A stretch of 64,000 nucleotides of DNA from the NCBI RefSeq assembly GCF_902806685.2, contig NC_048556.1:5270001-5334000 (forward strand), read 5' to 3'. The notes beneath the pieces are model-generated. The model was given only the letters and a program-made list of their open reading frames with translations, made no database searches and was not told the origin of the DNA. This document shows positions 22,679 through 37,308 of this stretch, piece by piece. The translations under genes were made by a program, and so were the position numbers. The stretch comes from Maniola hyperantus (lineage: Eukaryota > Arthropoda > Insecta > Lepidoptera > Nymphalidae). Within the stretch, counting starts at the first letter, position 1; every line of letters starts with the position of its first letter.

Positions 22679-25600
22679 ATGATTATGTATTTGTGGTTCG
22701 GTGAGTCTCGTTTGTTTTGTTCTAGCATTAGTTATTAGTTTTCCAAGGTAATGGGAACTTATATTACTTGTTATGCTTAGGTGGGTATAACAAAATCTAC
22801 ATAAAGTCGATCTTTGAAGCATTTTGGTTTAATGTCTAAGTTTTTCATATAGGTAAGACCGATTTTTTATGAAGCGATTTTATTCACGTAAAAAACTGTT
22901 TTCAATTCAATAAATAAGTACCTACCTAGTTAAGTACATAGGTATATTATGTATAATAAAATTTAAATTGTAAATATATTGGAAAAAGTAGCGTTTAAGT
23001 ATATTTAGTTACCTACCTAACCTAGGTAACTGCGTTTTCCAAAAATTTCCATCAGATGCCAGACTACGGCACTATTCTTTCGTTGTTTTAATATGTAGGT
23101 ACCTACTAGGTAAAAGTATCCAGTACTATAAAGATATGCTATAAAACAATCACAGAACGACTGTGACAGTTTTCTGAAAATAGATTCACCAGTTCCCAAT
23201 GAAACTGTTCTTAGGAATATCCATACTAATATTATAAATGCGAAAGTGTGTCTGTCTGTCTGTTAGCCTTTCATGGCCCATCCGTTTAACCAATTTTGAC
23301 GAAATTTGGTACAGCGATAGCTTGCATCCCGGGGCGACATAGGCTACTTTTTATCCCGGAAAATCAGTTCCCGCGGGATTTTTAAAAACCTAAATCCACG
23401 CGGACGAAGTCGCGGGCATCATCTAGTAGGGAAATATTTTCTCGCTTATACCTAACCTACCTAAATAACCGATACTTAGGTAGAATCAAATGCAAATTTT
23501 TATTTAGATAGGTACGAGTAGGTACCTTCTTAGAATTCTACAATCCCTATTTTTTAATCTGAGATTTACTTTGACTCGTCTTGGCGGGGGCACTGCCGTG
23601 CCCCCTGATAACGTGAGTGAATAATAAGCACTAGCAATAGTTTTGACCTTTGCAGTCCATATCGAAAAGGTGAGGATGTTTTAAATTACTTAATTGGTAG
23701 GTAGGTAGTACCTACATGAACCGGTCCGTGAAGTCAGAGAATATTTTGCTAAATGCATAATAATAATATTTAATAGCCTCATCTGGTGTCAGAAGTGGTG
23801 ACTCATTTTTTGCGCAACGGATCAGCCTGGCTGTCCAGCGCGGAAAGCGGCCAGTATTCTAGGCACCATTCCACGCGGGCAAAGCTAGCTTTATATAATA
23901 GTAGTTATAAATTATAATAGTAGTGTTAGATAAGGCTAGCTTTAAGTTTTATTGTAATATGATTCCTGCGACTTCGTCCGCGTGGATTTACGTTTTTTAA
24001 AATCCCGCGGGAACTCTTTGATTTTTTGGGATTGTTGCCGTTGCTTGGTACCTACAATATGAATTCACTATGAACACTTCCTGAATCTTGATAACCCAGG
24101 CGGGCAGTAACCCTGCAGCATCAGGATTAAGGAGTTGAATCCAGAATTTTTTATGTGACCATGACGTAAAGTTTTTTTGTTGATTTAAAAAAAATATTTG
24201 CAAATTGGTCCAGAAACCTCGAAAAAATCGATGTAGAAAAATAACCACCTCCTTTTTGACAGTCGGTTAAAAACCGATGACTTTGAAATATTTACGGAAC
24301 AATCTTTAAAATATCCCCTTTCTAACAAAAAAAGAATGAATGAAATCGGACGACGCGTTAATGAATTACAACTCAGTATACATTTTAACTTTCGTCCCCT
24401 ATCCTACGGGAACCATGCTGAATTTCGGGATAAAAAGTATCCTATATTCTTCCTCATAGTATGACCTCAAATCGTACCAAGTTTCATTGGAATCCATTCA
24501 GTAGTTTCAGCGTGATGCGCGGCCGTGATACAGACAGACAGACAGACAGACAAAAATGAAAAAAATTACAGTTTTGGGTTCAGTATCGATTATAGAGTGC
24601 CCTCGAAAAAAAATTTTCAAAATATCTTCAATGTACAGAATTTGACCTGTTACAGTTTTATTATAAGTATTGAAAAATTTTCAAAATATCTTCAATGTAC
24701 AGAATTTGACCTGTTACAGTTTTATTATAAGTATTGATTTTCAAAAAAAAAAAGTAGTATACTTATATACCTACATGTCTTAGAGATTATCGTAATGTAT
24801 CTTAGAATAAATATTTTTTTTGCATTTTTTACTCTAGTAATGTGATAACTCCTTGCTTCTATAGATTGTTATACCCGGTATGATACCTACAACCCGTCGG
24901 AAATATCTGCACACCTCGCTGGAATGCGCTTCCCCTTGCGCTTCCCCGCATTCAATCCGAAACAACACAGTAGTGCATGACGTCATTAAGCCAGGTTCGC
25001 AGATAATATTTTGAACGGGTTGTAGTTGTATAAGATAGAAGTCCCGAGTTACTTACATTCGTAGGTAAATCCTTATTTTTTACAGCATCGTGTGGAAAAT
25101 ATCCAATCAAGTAAAAAACTTGTTACTTACTTATTTTTAAAAAAATTTAAGTGGTGTGGGCAGAAATATAATTCAATATGAAGCCTCAGGCCTGGGCAAT
25201 ACCCCTAATAGAGACGAATAAAAATTAATCTTAGTTTTGAATAACAGAAATGATCCCACTTTTTTTAAACCGACAAACTGGTTGTAACTTACCTGACAGG
25301 TAATTATTTCGATTAGGTATCCGCGCGCGAAATCGATCTGAAACCTATGATTCGTACCTACGTCCTATTTATACTGAATTAGCAGTTGCCCGCGACTTCG
25401 TCCGCGTAAAATTTCTGGTTTCTCATGAGATCGAAAATTTTCCCGCTGCAAAAGGCCTCACTTACCTACTTACTCAGTCTCACCTTAAGGCACGGAACCA
25501 GAATACCTAAATGCCAATTTTCATATCTCTAACATCAAAAACATAGGATTTTCATAACATAACTTTTCAACCCCCATTTCACCCCCTTAGGGGGAGAATT

Positions 25601-28600
25601 TAGTTAGACACTTTCTTATCTTATACCTACCCCCTAGACCTACCTACCTACCTACCTACGTTTCAAATTTCAAATAAAAATAACAATAGTTAAAACTTTT
25701 CTATAAAAACTTTCCCCCCCTATTTTACCACCCTTAAGGGGGAATTTCCCAAATTAAACAATACAGATTTTTATTATTTAAAGCTAATAAACCTAAATGT
25801 CCATTTTCACGTCTCTAACTTCAAAAACATAGGACTTCATACAACCTTCGACCCCCCCTTTCACACCCTTAGGGGGGCATTTTTTCAAAACTGTTTCTTA
25901 GCTGACACCTACGTCCTAGAGAGAACTTAGCGTCCAAATTTCAAGTTTGTAGGCTTCATAGTTCCTGAGATTTCGTGATTAGTCAGTCAGTCAATCAGTC
26001 AGTCAGTCAGTCAGTGAGTGAGTGAGTGGTATTTCGCTTTTATATATTTAGATTAGCGTGCTAAACATCCAGGCTGAATCTTTGTGTGATAAGTATGTCA
26101 GCCCTTCTTTCGCCTGATGAGGCAATTAGGCATGATGAAATTTTCTGACGAGGCAATCGCGTGGTGTCTTTCATGCTTACATGAAGGGTTAGCGTTCTTT
26201 CCTTTTGCATAAAATCAACCCATCCCCTACCCACTGTAGTGCTGAGCACGGATCTCGGTCGGTCTTCTACGCTGGCCAAGTGCATTGGCAATATTTTACA
26301 CTCCTTTCAACTCTCAAATCTCAGGTATGCATGTTTCCTTACGATGTTTTCCTCCGCACATACCTACCTACTCTGAAAAGTTAGTTGTATTTATAACGCT
26401 AGATCGAAATTTTTTAAAATGTTTGATAGCGCCATTACGTCAACTAATTCAAGGGTAATTTAACAGATATAATAATCTTTCGTGAGATCTTTTTTCCCCC
26501 TTCCTACAATCTCCGTTGTAGTTAATTTATTAAAACCAGTCTCAAGCGTTGTATATACCTAAGTTTTTACTTATTACTGACTGTAGTTACGAATAACATC
26601 TTTAATTGCATGTGATAAACAGTATTTTTATTCTAGGTAGGTATAAGTTGAATAATATGAGCATTATACCTACGTCATTTTCTTCTCTTCTTTTTTCTAA
26701 GTAGTAGGTAGACGTATAAAACAAAATCACAACCCCCTATTTGCCTATGTTTTCTGAACTAATGATTTTTCAACGGGGGTTTCACCATCATTTTGAAAAT
26801 ATTACGACAGGTATAGTACGCGACTATAGTACCCGATGGTAGTCGGTAGGCTAATAATATTCAATATCATTCATGTAAATAATGAGAATGTTTTATTAAT
26901 GCTAAATTTTCATCTATTGTTTTCAGCCGTCGTCGCCTTATGTATACAGAGCATCACAAATAATGTGGTACCTCAAGAGATATCGCGTCTCAACTTCTTC
27001 GACACGGACCTGCTTCGATATGCGGCGGAAGACAAGAGAGGCAACATCATGGTATCACCAGCCAGTATTAAATCCACTTTGGCGATGATTTTGGAATCAG
27101 CCAGTGGTAATACTGAAGCTGAAATCAGGAGTGCTTTGAGACTGTCACCTTATAAAGATGAACTGAGGGAGCAGTTGAATTTGTATCTCGCTTCACTTAA
27201 TGTAAGTTATTACGACAGTTTCATGCTGCTAACTGTAATTTTGGCTGGTGGAAGCCTTCAGCCGTGGCTAGTTACAGCTCTACCCGCAAAGCGATTTAGC
27301 GTTCCGATAGTATGCCGAGTGGAAACTGATAAGATACATTTAGTTACTAACTGATATATTTAGTACAGCTCAAACAACTGGGTTTAGAAAATTAAGATTT
27401 TGCATGTGGGTATTCTCTATACTTCTACTACTAGTAAGAAAGTGTTTTCAGCACTGCCAGCAGGGTCTTTATAGAATCTACGCAAACGAAATTGCGGAAA
27501 AGAGCTAAACTTAATATATCACACTAGCACTCACCCGCGGGTTCATTTCCGTGGGAATTTCAAAAAGTGCAAAATTTGAGTTTTTTGCAAAGTTTTCGGC
27601 TGGGCGTTAATGAGCCAGTCATGTGTGAATAGGCATCTTCTAGGCAAGCGCGCTCCATCTTAGGCTGCATCATGACTTGCCACCAGGTCTGATTGCAGCC
27701 AAGCGCTAGTCTACATATTATAAAAAAAAGTGTATGAATTAAAACTTTTCTTTTAAAATTGTATGAGAAGATAATAATGTTAGTTCCAAATCCTTTCGCA
27801 CGACTTATCCGTCTGACTTGCATGCTGTAGCCACCTAAAATTTGAATTATAAGTATGTCGGAGAACAGGAGGATGGCTGATAATTATTATTCATCTTTAG
27901 CCGACATCAGAAGGTAGTAATTAATAAGTAGGTACTTTAATCCATGTTCTTTACAAATAGTTCTCAGTAACGTATCGCACATGGAAACCATCAACGTAAC
28001 ACAACCAGATCACCCTAACCTAACCCTACCTATGGTCGCCTCCAACCACCCCTCACAGCGACCCCTCACCTCACTCTAAACTAGCTAACCTAAGCTAAAC
28101 ACTACATCGTGTGATTAGGGCGCAATTGCTATTGCAACCTCTCAATCAAGTCACGACCTACTCCGTTATCTAATCATCTCAAGGTAATCAATCACAACTT
28201 CATGAACGCTCTTAAAAGGATCATTGCATCGACTCTCTTACGATCTAAACCAGATCTTATAATTGACTTCTCATTACTAATTCAGAATATCGCAATAGCT
28301 CTACCTTCTCCACTCTGTGCACATCTGCATACAGAACACCATAGCATCGTGCGCCACACGCGCCACGACTACTATATCCACCCAAATAAGCGATCACAAC
28401 AGAAACCAGGTAGAATGTAAGCTATTCGATCTCATGGGCAACTCATTGTCTAATCCATTTCAACATTACACGAGAGTCATCAATGATTCTTTATCAACCG
28501 GGTTATACGATTCTACAGCGGGTACCTACTATCAAAGTTAACTTCAAGTTACTATCACACTAAACTATCACTTCAAACTAATCATTATCTCAACTGCCGG

Positions 28601-31600
28601 TATATCTCCAATTACACTCTAAATCACTAGCGTCTGCAGAAATAACCTTAACGGATGTCCTTATAATAATCTATCCACTGAGCCAAACGTTAACTCACGA
28701 ATTACTCTAATATTCACCAATAATTAGTACTCCATATTCGTCAAACAACTACGCGAACATTATTAATAGTGCTTTGCAGACAAAGTCACCGGATGGCACT
28801 AGATGTTACGATTTAACACAATGTACATTAGCATCGAACAATTACTGTTCTAACTATATCACAATCACCGAATTAAATATCACGATTAAGAAACTACCTA
28901 CCTATCTCAAAGAATAATAATTAGCTAAGCTATAATCTGATACTTAATTAATTTAATGCGAGAGAAAATTGTGAACAACAACAAAATGCGTGCGTGTCAA
29001 AATCCAACTCTGACAACTAAAATAAAGATGGCTACCTTCCGTAGAGTAAAGCTCATACGTTTCTTTTCACGGAGTGTACATACAGTAAGAACTCTTTCAA
29101 TATCGACCCTCCAATACGGCCATTCTGACATGCGACCGTCCTCGGGCGCTAGTATGTATCAAGCACAAACATTTTATAAACGTCAGAACATCCGCTCGTT
29201 CATCCTGACAATCAGCACAAGCACACAAACCACATATTCTAAAGCATGCATATCACAACCATTACAAATAAAACAAGCATGACACAACTAAAGCATAGCC
29301 CAACTTTATCCATAGTAGCAACTTCTAAAACACACTGCACCATTTGCCATAATAGACTCACCGCTCATAATTATGTCTCATGAAATCCGAACTCCAGCAG
29401 TACCCCGCTACTGATCCTATCACCTGTTCCAAACACCCACCACACTATACACCAAGCTAACTCCCCTCAGCTGAAACGGCCACGCCGCCGTCCATCCATT
29501 ATCGGAACAGCCACCTCGCCGTTTATCATCTAAATGGCCACCTCGCCTTTTAGACAACTCCCTTTTTTTCAAAACAGCCACCTCGCCGTTTATCATCTAA
29601 ATGGCCACCTCGCCTTTTAGATAACCCCCTTTTTTTTCAAAACAGCCACCTCGCCGTTTATCATCTAAATGGCCACCTCGCCGTTTAGACAACCCATTTT
29701 TATAAATCAAATATTCTTTAACGTCGCAATAGCACTTTTCCAAAAGCAATTCACTAAGCTCTTCCTTATACACATCCAAACTCATCCTTTTGAGGTCAAT
29801 CGGCAGCTTATTGTTCATTTTTTTTTTACAGCCATAGCGCAAACGCTTTTCATGCATGTACCACTGTGACATTCTGAAATGCATAGCTCGTGCGTGCATC
29901 CAACCGACCCACTCATCTTTACCTCATAATCTCGTTGGAAATATTTTTGACATCTCCTAATAAATACGCCCATATCCTCTATGCTCATACATCACAGTGG
30001 AAAGACCCCCAACGCATACACAAATTCGTCCAATTCAGCACACACACCTAATGTGCACCCTCAAATTAGAGTTCCTGTCGCAAATTATTCCCAAAAACTT
30101 TAACTCATCAACCCTCTCCATCGTCGCATGATCATGAACTGCATCATTTTAGTTTTATTTAAGCGCATTTCCAAGTCATTATTACTAATTCAATTAATTA
30201 TCCTCCAAAGCGCCGTTCAATTCCCATTCCTACATTCCTTCAACATTATTCTATCATCTGCAAACAATACACAACGAACAGTGGTCGCTATCGTAATGTC
30301 ACCAATACAAGTTACAAAAAAAAAACAAATATTCCGGCGAATTTAAAAACCTCCTCCGTTTTTGAAGTCAGTTCAAACGGAAGGATTCTAATACACCACA
30401 CATACCATACAGTCTGAGGTACCCCCCGCTTATCACATTCCAGTGGAGATCCGTACACCCTTTGGTATTATTTTTCATTCTAGCAATCCCAGCGCACATT
30501 TTCGGTCCATTCAAATACGACTCTATCCATTCATAAGCTCTTCTTTCAACACCATATCCATCTAATTTATCCAATAATATTTTATCATTCACAAAGTCAA
30601 AAGCCTTAGTCACATCCTGAAAAATAATAGCAATAGGTACCCTGTCATTCAGGCTATCATTATCTATTCCACTTAAACAGAAACAATCCTCAACAGTGGA
30701 GCTGTCATTGCAAAAACCAAATCGTTCATCCACGAGCACACCATTGGCATCGAATTTTTTTTTTGAGACGTTTCACCATTACCTTTCCAATCATTCCCGC
30801 TAATATTGGCACCAATGTTATAGTACGGTGCCACATCAATCGCCTTTTTTTTGAACACGGGCTACAGGAATGGTAACTATAGAAATGTTTAAGTTGCCTA
30901 GCAACCCCTAAAACCCCTCATTCAAACGACTGATTAACTATGTCTGCAAATACACTGCATAGGCGAATAGCGCACTCCTCTACAGAGCCAGTCCTCATCT
31001 CATCTTAGCCCAGCTTCAGTGTCACTCGGTGACTCTATTATACCAAAAATCCCTTCAGTCAACCATACCGTTTTATTATTACAATTATCCATTTTCACCT
31101 TCTTAAAGGGTAAACACAGCACATAGAAAAGTTATACAACATCATGAAAGGAATCAAATGCCTCGCCGACGCTTTCCGAATATTCGAAAATGTAAGGGAC
31201 AAGATAAATTTCATGAATAAAATTATTTCGTATTATCCCCGTTGTAGTCCCTCCCATATTAAGACCATGCAGACCTATATCGCACTTTTTTTTCAACCCT
31301 TACTGCCAATGCCCAAGTAGCATCATGATCTGAGAGTGTCTAGATAGTCAATCTCAGCAGCTGAAAACATCAGATCACTAGCTATTAAATTAGATGACAA
31401 CCGTGCTGGGACATCACACTCCCAATGCTATAACCATTTAGTAAGGAAACCAAGTAGTTTGGAACCCTCGTAGCCTTAGCTCCAAGCTTACGCAATTCAC
31501 CATCACCACCATACCACATAACTCCAACAACTGACAGTCAAAATTGTAAATTAACTAAACTTAACTATTTTGAATAAATGATTCGAGTTTTGAGTTTAAC

Positions 31601-34600
31601 TCCATTAAATCACGGCCACTTTCACCACTCCTTAGCGCATCTCTACACAAAATAATCCTTCTTTCTTTCTCTTTTTATTCAAAACACACAAAAGTAAATC
31701 AAGCTTTTCAAGAAAGACCACGTGTGGGTATTAAAATTGAAAACATGTCTTGCACAAATAAATAAAAAAAAAAAAAAATGTTGTAACTTTTTTTTTTTTT
31801 TAAACAAAGCTAGTGTTGCAATGATTTTCGAAAATGTGGGCATAAATCGTGTATCCCACTTCTGATGTCGGAGAACAGGAGGATGGCTGATAATTATTAT
31901 TCATCTTTAGCCGACATCAGAAGGTAGTAATTAATAAGTAGGTACTTTAATCCATGTTCTTTACAAATAGTTCTCAGTAACGTATCGCACATGGAAACCA
32001 TCAACGTAACACAACCAGATCACCCTAACCTAACCCTACCTATGGTCGCCTCCAACCACCCCTCACAGCGACCCCTCACCTCACTCTAAACTAGCTAACC
32101 TAAGCTAAACACTACATCGTGTGATTAGGGCGCAATTGCTATTGCAACCTCTCAATCAAGTCACGACCTACTCCGTTATCTAATCATCTCAAGGTAATCA
32201 ATCACAACTTCATGAACGCTCTTAAAAGGATCATTGCATCGACTCTCTTACGATCTAAACCAGATCTTATAATTGACTTCTCATTACTAATTCAGAATAT
32301 CGCAATAGCTCTACCTTCTCCACTCTGTGCACATCTGCATACAGAACACCATAGCATCGTGCGCCACACGCGCCACGACTACTATATCCACCCAAATAAG
32401 CGATCACAACAGAAACCAGGTAGAATGTAAGCTATTCGATCTCATGGGCAACTCATTGTCTAATCCATTTCAACATTACACGAGAGTCATCAATGATTCT
32501 TTATCAACCGGGTTATACGATTCTACAGCGGGTACCTACTATCAAAGTTAACTTCAAGTTACTATCACACTAAACTATCACTTCAAACTAATCATTATCT
32601 CAACTGCCGGTATATCTCCAATTACACTCTAAATCACTAGCGTCTGCAGAAATAACCTTAACGGATGTCCTTATAATAATCTATCCACTGAGCCAAACGT
32701 TAACTCACGAATTACTCTAATATTCACCAATAATTAGTACTCCATATTCGTCAAACAACTACGCGAACATTATTAATAGTGCTTTGCAGACAAAGTCACC
32801 GGATGGCACTAGATGTTACGATTTAACACAATGTACATTAGCATCGAACAATTACTGTTCTAACTATATCACAATCACCGAATTAAATATCACGATTAAG
32901 AAACTACCTACCTATCTCAAAGAATAATAATTAGCTAAGCTATAATCTGATACTTAATTAATTTAATGCGAGAGAAAATTGTGAACAACAACAAAATGCG
33001 TGCGTGTCAAAATCCAACTCTGACAACTAAAATAAAGATGGCTACCTTCCGTAGAGTAAAGCTCATACGTTTCTTTTCACGGAGTGTACATACAGTAAGA
33101 ACTCTTTCAATATCGACCCTCCAATAAGTATAATAACTTGGCATCTAGGATTTGAATAATGTATTTTTTTTGTATGATTCTATCGATGGTTCAATAAAGT
33201 AAAAAATCGTCTTCAAGAAAAGTGCAGATGTAAGTATTTAAGAAAAACACTTTTTTCTTTCAGACAAATTCACCCGGAGTCAAGTTACAGAACTCGAATT
33301 CAGTATTTGTCTCTAAAAGACTAAAGCTAAGGAAGGAGTTTGAGCAAATAATTCGAAACGTTTACTTCGCGGACGTGTGCCCAGTGGACTTTACCGACAG
33401 TTTGGCAGCTGCTGACACTGTCAACAAGTGGGTCAACCAACATACCAAAGGACTTATACCAAGCATTGTCGAATCTAGTAAGTGTCCTTTACTTTTACAG
33501 TACTTATGTAAAAACACACACAACCCATGGGCACATTTTGTGTATGAAGCTGGGATTTACCTACCAACAAGTATGAAACTTACTTCGAATGTATGTAGGT
33601 CTACTACTTACCTACTTCATTTTATATTATAGTTAGTTGAATTGAAGTGCAAAACTAAAACTTTTAGCAATTTTTCCGTGCCCAAACCCAAATGATTTTA
33701 TATTTTTAGCAGTGTTTAAAGACAAACACGTAATATAAAGTGAACCTTTTTTTTTCGATTTGAAGTGAGCTGCCTACCTTCCTACCTACTTACTATCAAA
33801 TATAATACTACTCACTTAAACTTTTACTGGACCCAGGCTGAGACCCAGTTATCATAATTTTTGAGGGTTATGCAAAAATGCCCATGGTTCTTTTTAACCG
33901 ACTTCAAAAAAAGGAGGAGGTTCTCAATTCGTCGGAATCTTATGTATGTTCCCCGATTACTCGAAGACGCCTGGACCGATTTTGAAAATTTTTTTTTTGT
34001 TTGAAAGGGTATACTTCAAAGTTGGTCCCATTTAAATTTGGTGAAGATCTGATGAACATCTTCGAAGATAGATACTGGAACTCCTCAACGGATAAGAGTA
34101 AATTGCTCGCGATCAGTGTATAAGCTTAGTAAACAGTAGATTTTTAACCAGTCATAGCATAACTCCATGGGGCCACTAAAAATTGTGAAATAAAACATTT
34201 TTACAAAAAAAATAAAAACCGACTTCGATACACAAACACTAAAAATTGAAAAATAATTTAATTTATTACCGAATATCTTATGTATACAAGAGTTAATATA
34301 GTTCCATAATAATATTTTTTGGGGTCGGTGCCAATGAGGTGCCATTGTGGAGTCTCATAAAAATATGAAGTCTAGACGATTCGCGCAGCTAAAGCTAATT
34401 GGCACCGGCACCAAAAAGTATTATTATGGAACTATATTAACTCTTGTATACATAAGATATTCGGTAATAAATTAAATTATTTTTCAATTTTTAGTGTTTG
34501 TGTATCGAAGTCGGTTTTTATTTTTTTTGTAAAAATTTTTACATTAATATTAATTGAGAAAGAATCCAAAAGTAATGATCTAAAAGTCTGCTTTTAGATC

Positions 34601-37247
34601 ATTATACAGTTTAAGAAGCTCAAATCAACAACAAACTTAAGCCATAATACATAATATTATAATTGGAAAACTGGAATAAGTACGCATATTATTTACCTAC
34701 TTAGAGTCATACATAACTTACAACTATTCACTTGGTAATACCGGACTGTAGTTTAATTGATAAATTATTCAAAGAAATATGGACCTATGTAAATCTTGTC
34801 GAGTTAAAACATTAGTTGTTAACAGCTTATTATACATATGCATGACAAGTTTCGTCTAATTTTTATTTTTATCAGTTTTTATCTACATAATTATAAAGCT
34901 ACTGCAGAATTTTGAAAATTAATCGGATTTATTTTATTTTTTCAGCGGACATCAACCCCATTTCGGATGCTCTGATCTCAAACGCTTTATACTTCAAAGG
35001 TCATTGGAGGCATGCTTTTAACCCTAAGTACACGAGACCTGGTTGCTTCCATGTCGACAATGCATGTGAAAATGCAGTCATGATGGAATTGCATGAGGAT
35101 ATGAACTACGCTTTTGTGGATAACCTGAGAGCACATGCTATTGAATTACCGTATGAGGTTCGTATATTTTAAAAATACTTATTTTTGAATGATATATACC
35201 TACACTAGGTATTCTATTTTTAATTTTTTCATGAGTCACTGAGTTCACTATACCTATAGTAGTATCTATTCTGTATTCTTCTTCCCTAAATTCCTGGGTC
35301 TTGTTAAAAATTCTTAATTTATAATTTCAGGGTGGACGTTACTCCATGGTTCTGCTAGTTCCACTGGACAGAGGAAACTTGAACACCTTGATCCGAGATC
35401 TGCCTTACATGAGTCTCCCACAAATATCTGAACTAATGGAATCCACCAACGTTCGCCTCTTCATGCCTAAATTCACTGTTGACTACAGCGACAGTGTGGT
35501 CGGACCTTTGCGCAATGTAAGTTATCCATGTTCTTTTCTCTTTTTTTTGCATTTTATTCTCTTTGCTTCTAATTTCTTCAATGAGTGTCCTATCTGTAAT
35601 GAGCTGAAACTTGGACACTAAAAGTTGGCCTCGTCTACAAATTAAAAGCATCAGTGCTCTAAGTATGGAGCAAGTTAACATAACTTGCTCCATACTATAG
35701 GTAGGTAGGTAGGTATATCTTTCGCAAGAATAAAATCCAGATCAAGCAAATTTGCAGAAGAACGAGATGGTACATATAAAATTCTGGAGTGAAGACCACG
35801 TACCCGGCAGGAAATATTGTACATCGACCTTTGGAAAGAGATAGCGGTTTTGTAGAGAGTTATCTCTGTCGTTGAGACCGACAAAACGTCACATAGGTAT
35901 GAGTGACAAAGACAACGCAGTACGAAGCCGAAATCCAAACTTCTAATGTAACCCATCCAGTGAACAACAAGGTCAACATTGCAAGCAGCACAATCAAAAT
36001 GTTGCAACTAGGCCACATTTAGGTTAGAAAACTAGAAAGGTAGGTTACTAGAAATAACATTGCAAGTTTTTTCTCATCACAGATGGGAATCAGCACATTA
36101 TTCACGAAGAACGCCACGCTTCCTGGCATGTTCGAGAGTGGAGCTCCCCAAGTGAACGACATTCTCCACAAAGTGTACATGTCCGTGGATGAAACGGGCA
36201 CGGTCGCAGCTGCAGCGACCTCCGCTATGGTCATACCTCTCATAGAAGACGGAGTTCAACTTAAAGTGGACAGGCCTTTTCTGTTCTTTATCAGAGATAA
36301 CGAGTTAGGGGTGATATTGTTTGAGGGAAAGATTGAAGAGCCCTTGGTAATTGTCGAGGATAAGGTTTTGCCTGGTAAGTTCAATTTTAAATATGCGATT
36401 TTAGCGTTTAAACTACCGTGAGTGATTTCCATTATAAATACTATCTGTCCCGGCTTACTCACGTGTGTAGTCGACGTTAGCCCGACTAGTTTCGAACCCA
36501 TCCGGGGTCCTTTTTCAAGGGAGTCCGCCGCGGTTTTGACTGCGGGACGCACGTGCCGGATGGGTTCGAAACTAGTCGGGCTAACGTCGACTACACACGT
36601 GAGTAAGCCGGGACAGATAGTATTTAAATATGCGATTTTATTATTAGGATATAAAATTTTTTTACAAAAAAAATAAAAACCGACTTCGATACACAAACAC
36701 TAAAAATTGAAAAATAATTTAATTTATTACCGAATATCTTATGTATACAAGAGTTAATATAGTTCCATAATAATACTTTTTGGTGCCGGTGCCAATTAGC
36801 TTTAGCTGCGCGAATCGTCTAGACTTCATATTTTTATGAGACTCCACAATGGCACCTCATTGGCACCGACCCCAAAAAATATTATTATGGAACTATATTA
36901 ACTCTTGTATACATAAGATATTCGGTAATAAATTAAATTATTTTTCAATTTTTAGTGTTTGTGTATCGAAGTCGGTTTTTATTTTTTTTGTAAAAAATTT
37001 TTATTTCACAATTTTTAGTGGCCCCATGGAATTATGCTATGACTGGTTAAAAATCTACTGTTTACTAAGCTTATACACTGATCGCGAGCAATTTACTCTT
37101 ATCCGTTGAGGAGTTCCAGTATCTATCTTCGAAGATGTTCATCAGATCTTCACCAAATTTAAATGGGGCCAACTTTGAAGTATACCCTTTCAAACAAAAA
37201 AAATATTTCAAAATCGGTCCAGGCGTCTTCGAGTAATCGGGGAACAT

Positions 37248-37308
<61 letters not shown>

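Larger units (their letters stand above)
27856..33126 (-). mobile_element. LTR retrotransposon-like element without its own coding genes
   Basis: Two 1,261-bp direct repeats flank a 2.75 kb interior in serpin B intron 2. A short target duplication, aagta or agta, lies on both outer sides. On the minus strand the LTR ends CTCCGACA, its start TATTGGAG is an imperfect inverse of that end, and the next bases TCAGAAGTGGGAT look like a primer-binding site. The whole unit is strikingly G-poor on the + strand. No gag, protease or integrase is seen; the only coding trace is a decayed LINE. It is best read as a large non-autonomous LTR element (LARD-like). Confidence 0.7.

Noticed and set aside
26836..27354. 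172-codon frame reading through the start of serpin B exon 2
   Set aside because: Residues after LYLASLN are intron read past a good GTAAGT donor; the part upstream of 26927 is probably intron 1. The start at 26899 is kept only as an alternative.
28202..28541. Two overlapping frames repeated exactly at 32212-32551
   Set aside because: They lie inside the LTRs, show no protein-like composition, and their repetition follows from the LTR duplication.
34085..34345. Matching 86-codon frames at 34085-34345 (-) and 36849-37109 (+)
   Set aside because: Both are in the foldback repeat; their similarity reflects the repeat, and the AT-rich translation shows no domain.
36256..36696. 146-codon antisense frame over serpin B exon 6
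   Set aside because: It is a shadow of the serpin exon and of the palindromic MITE, with no recognisable motif.
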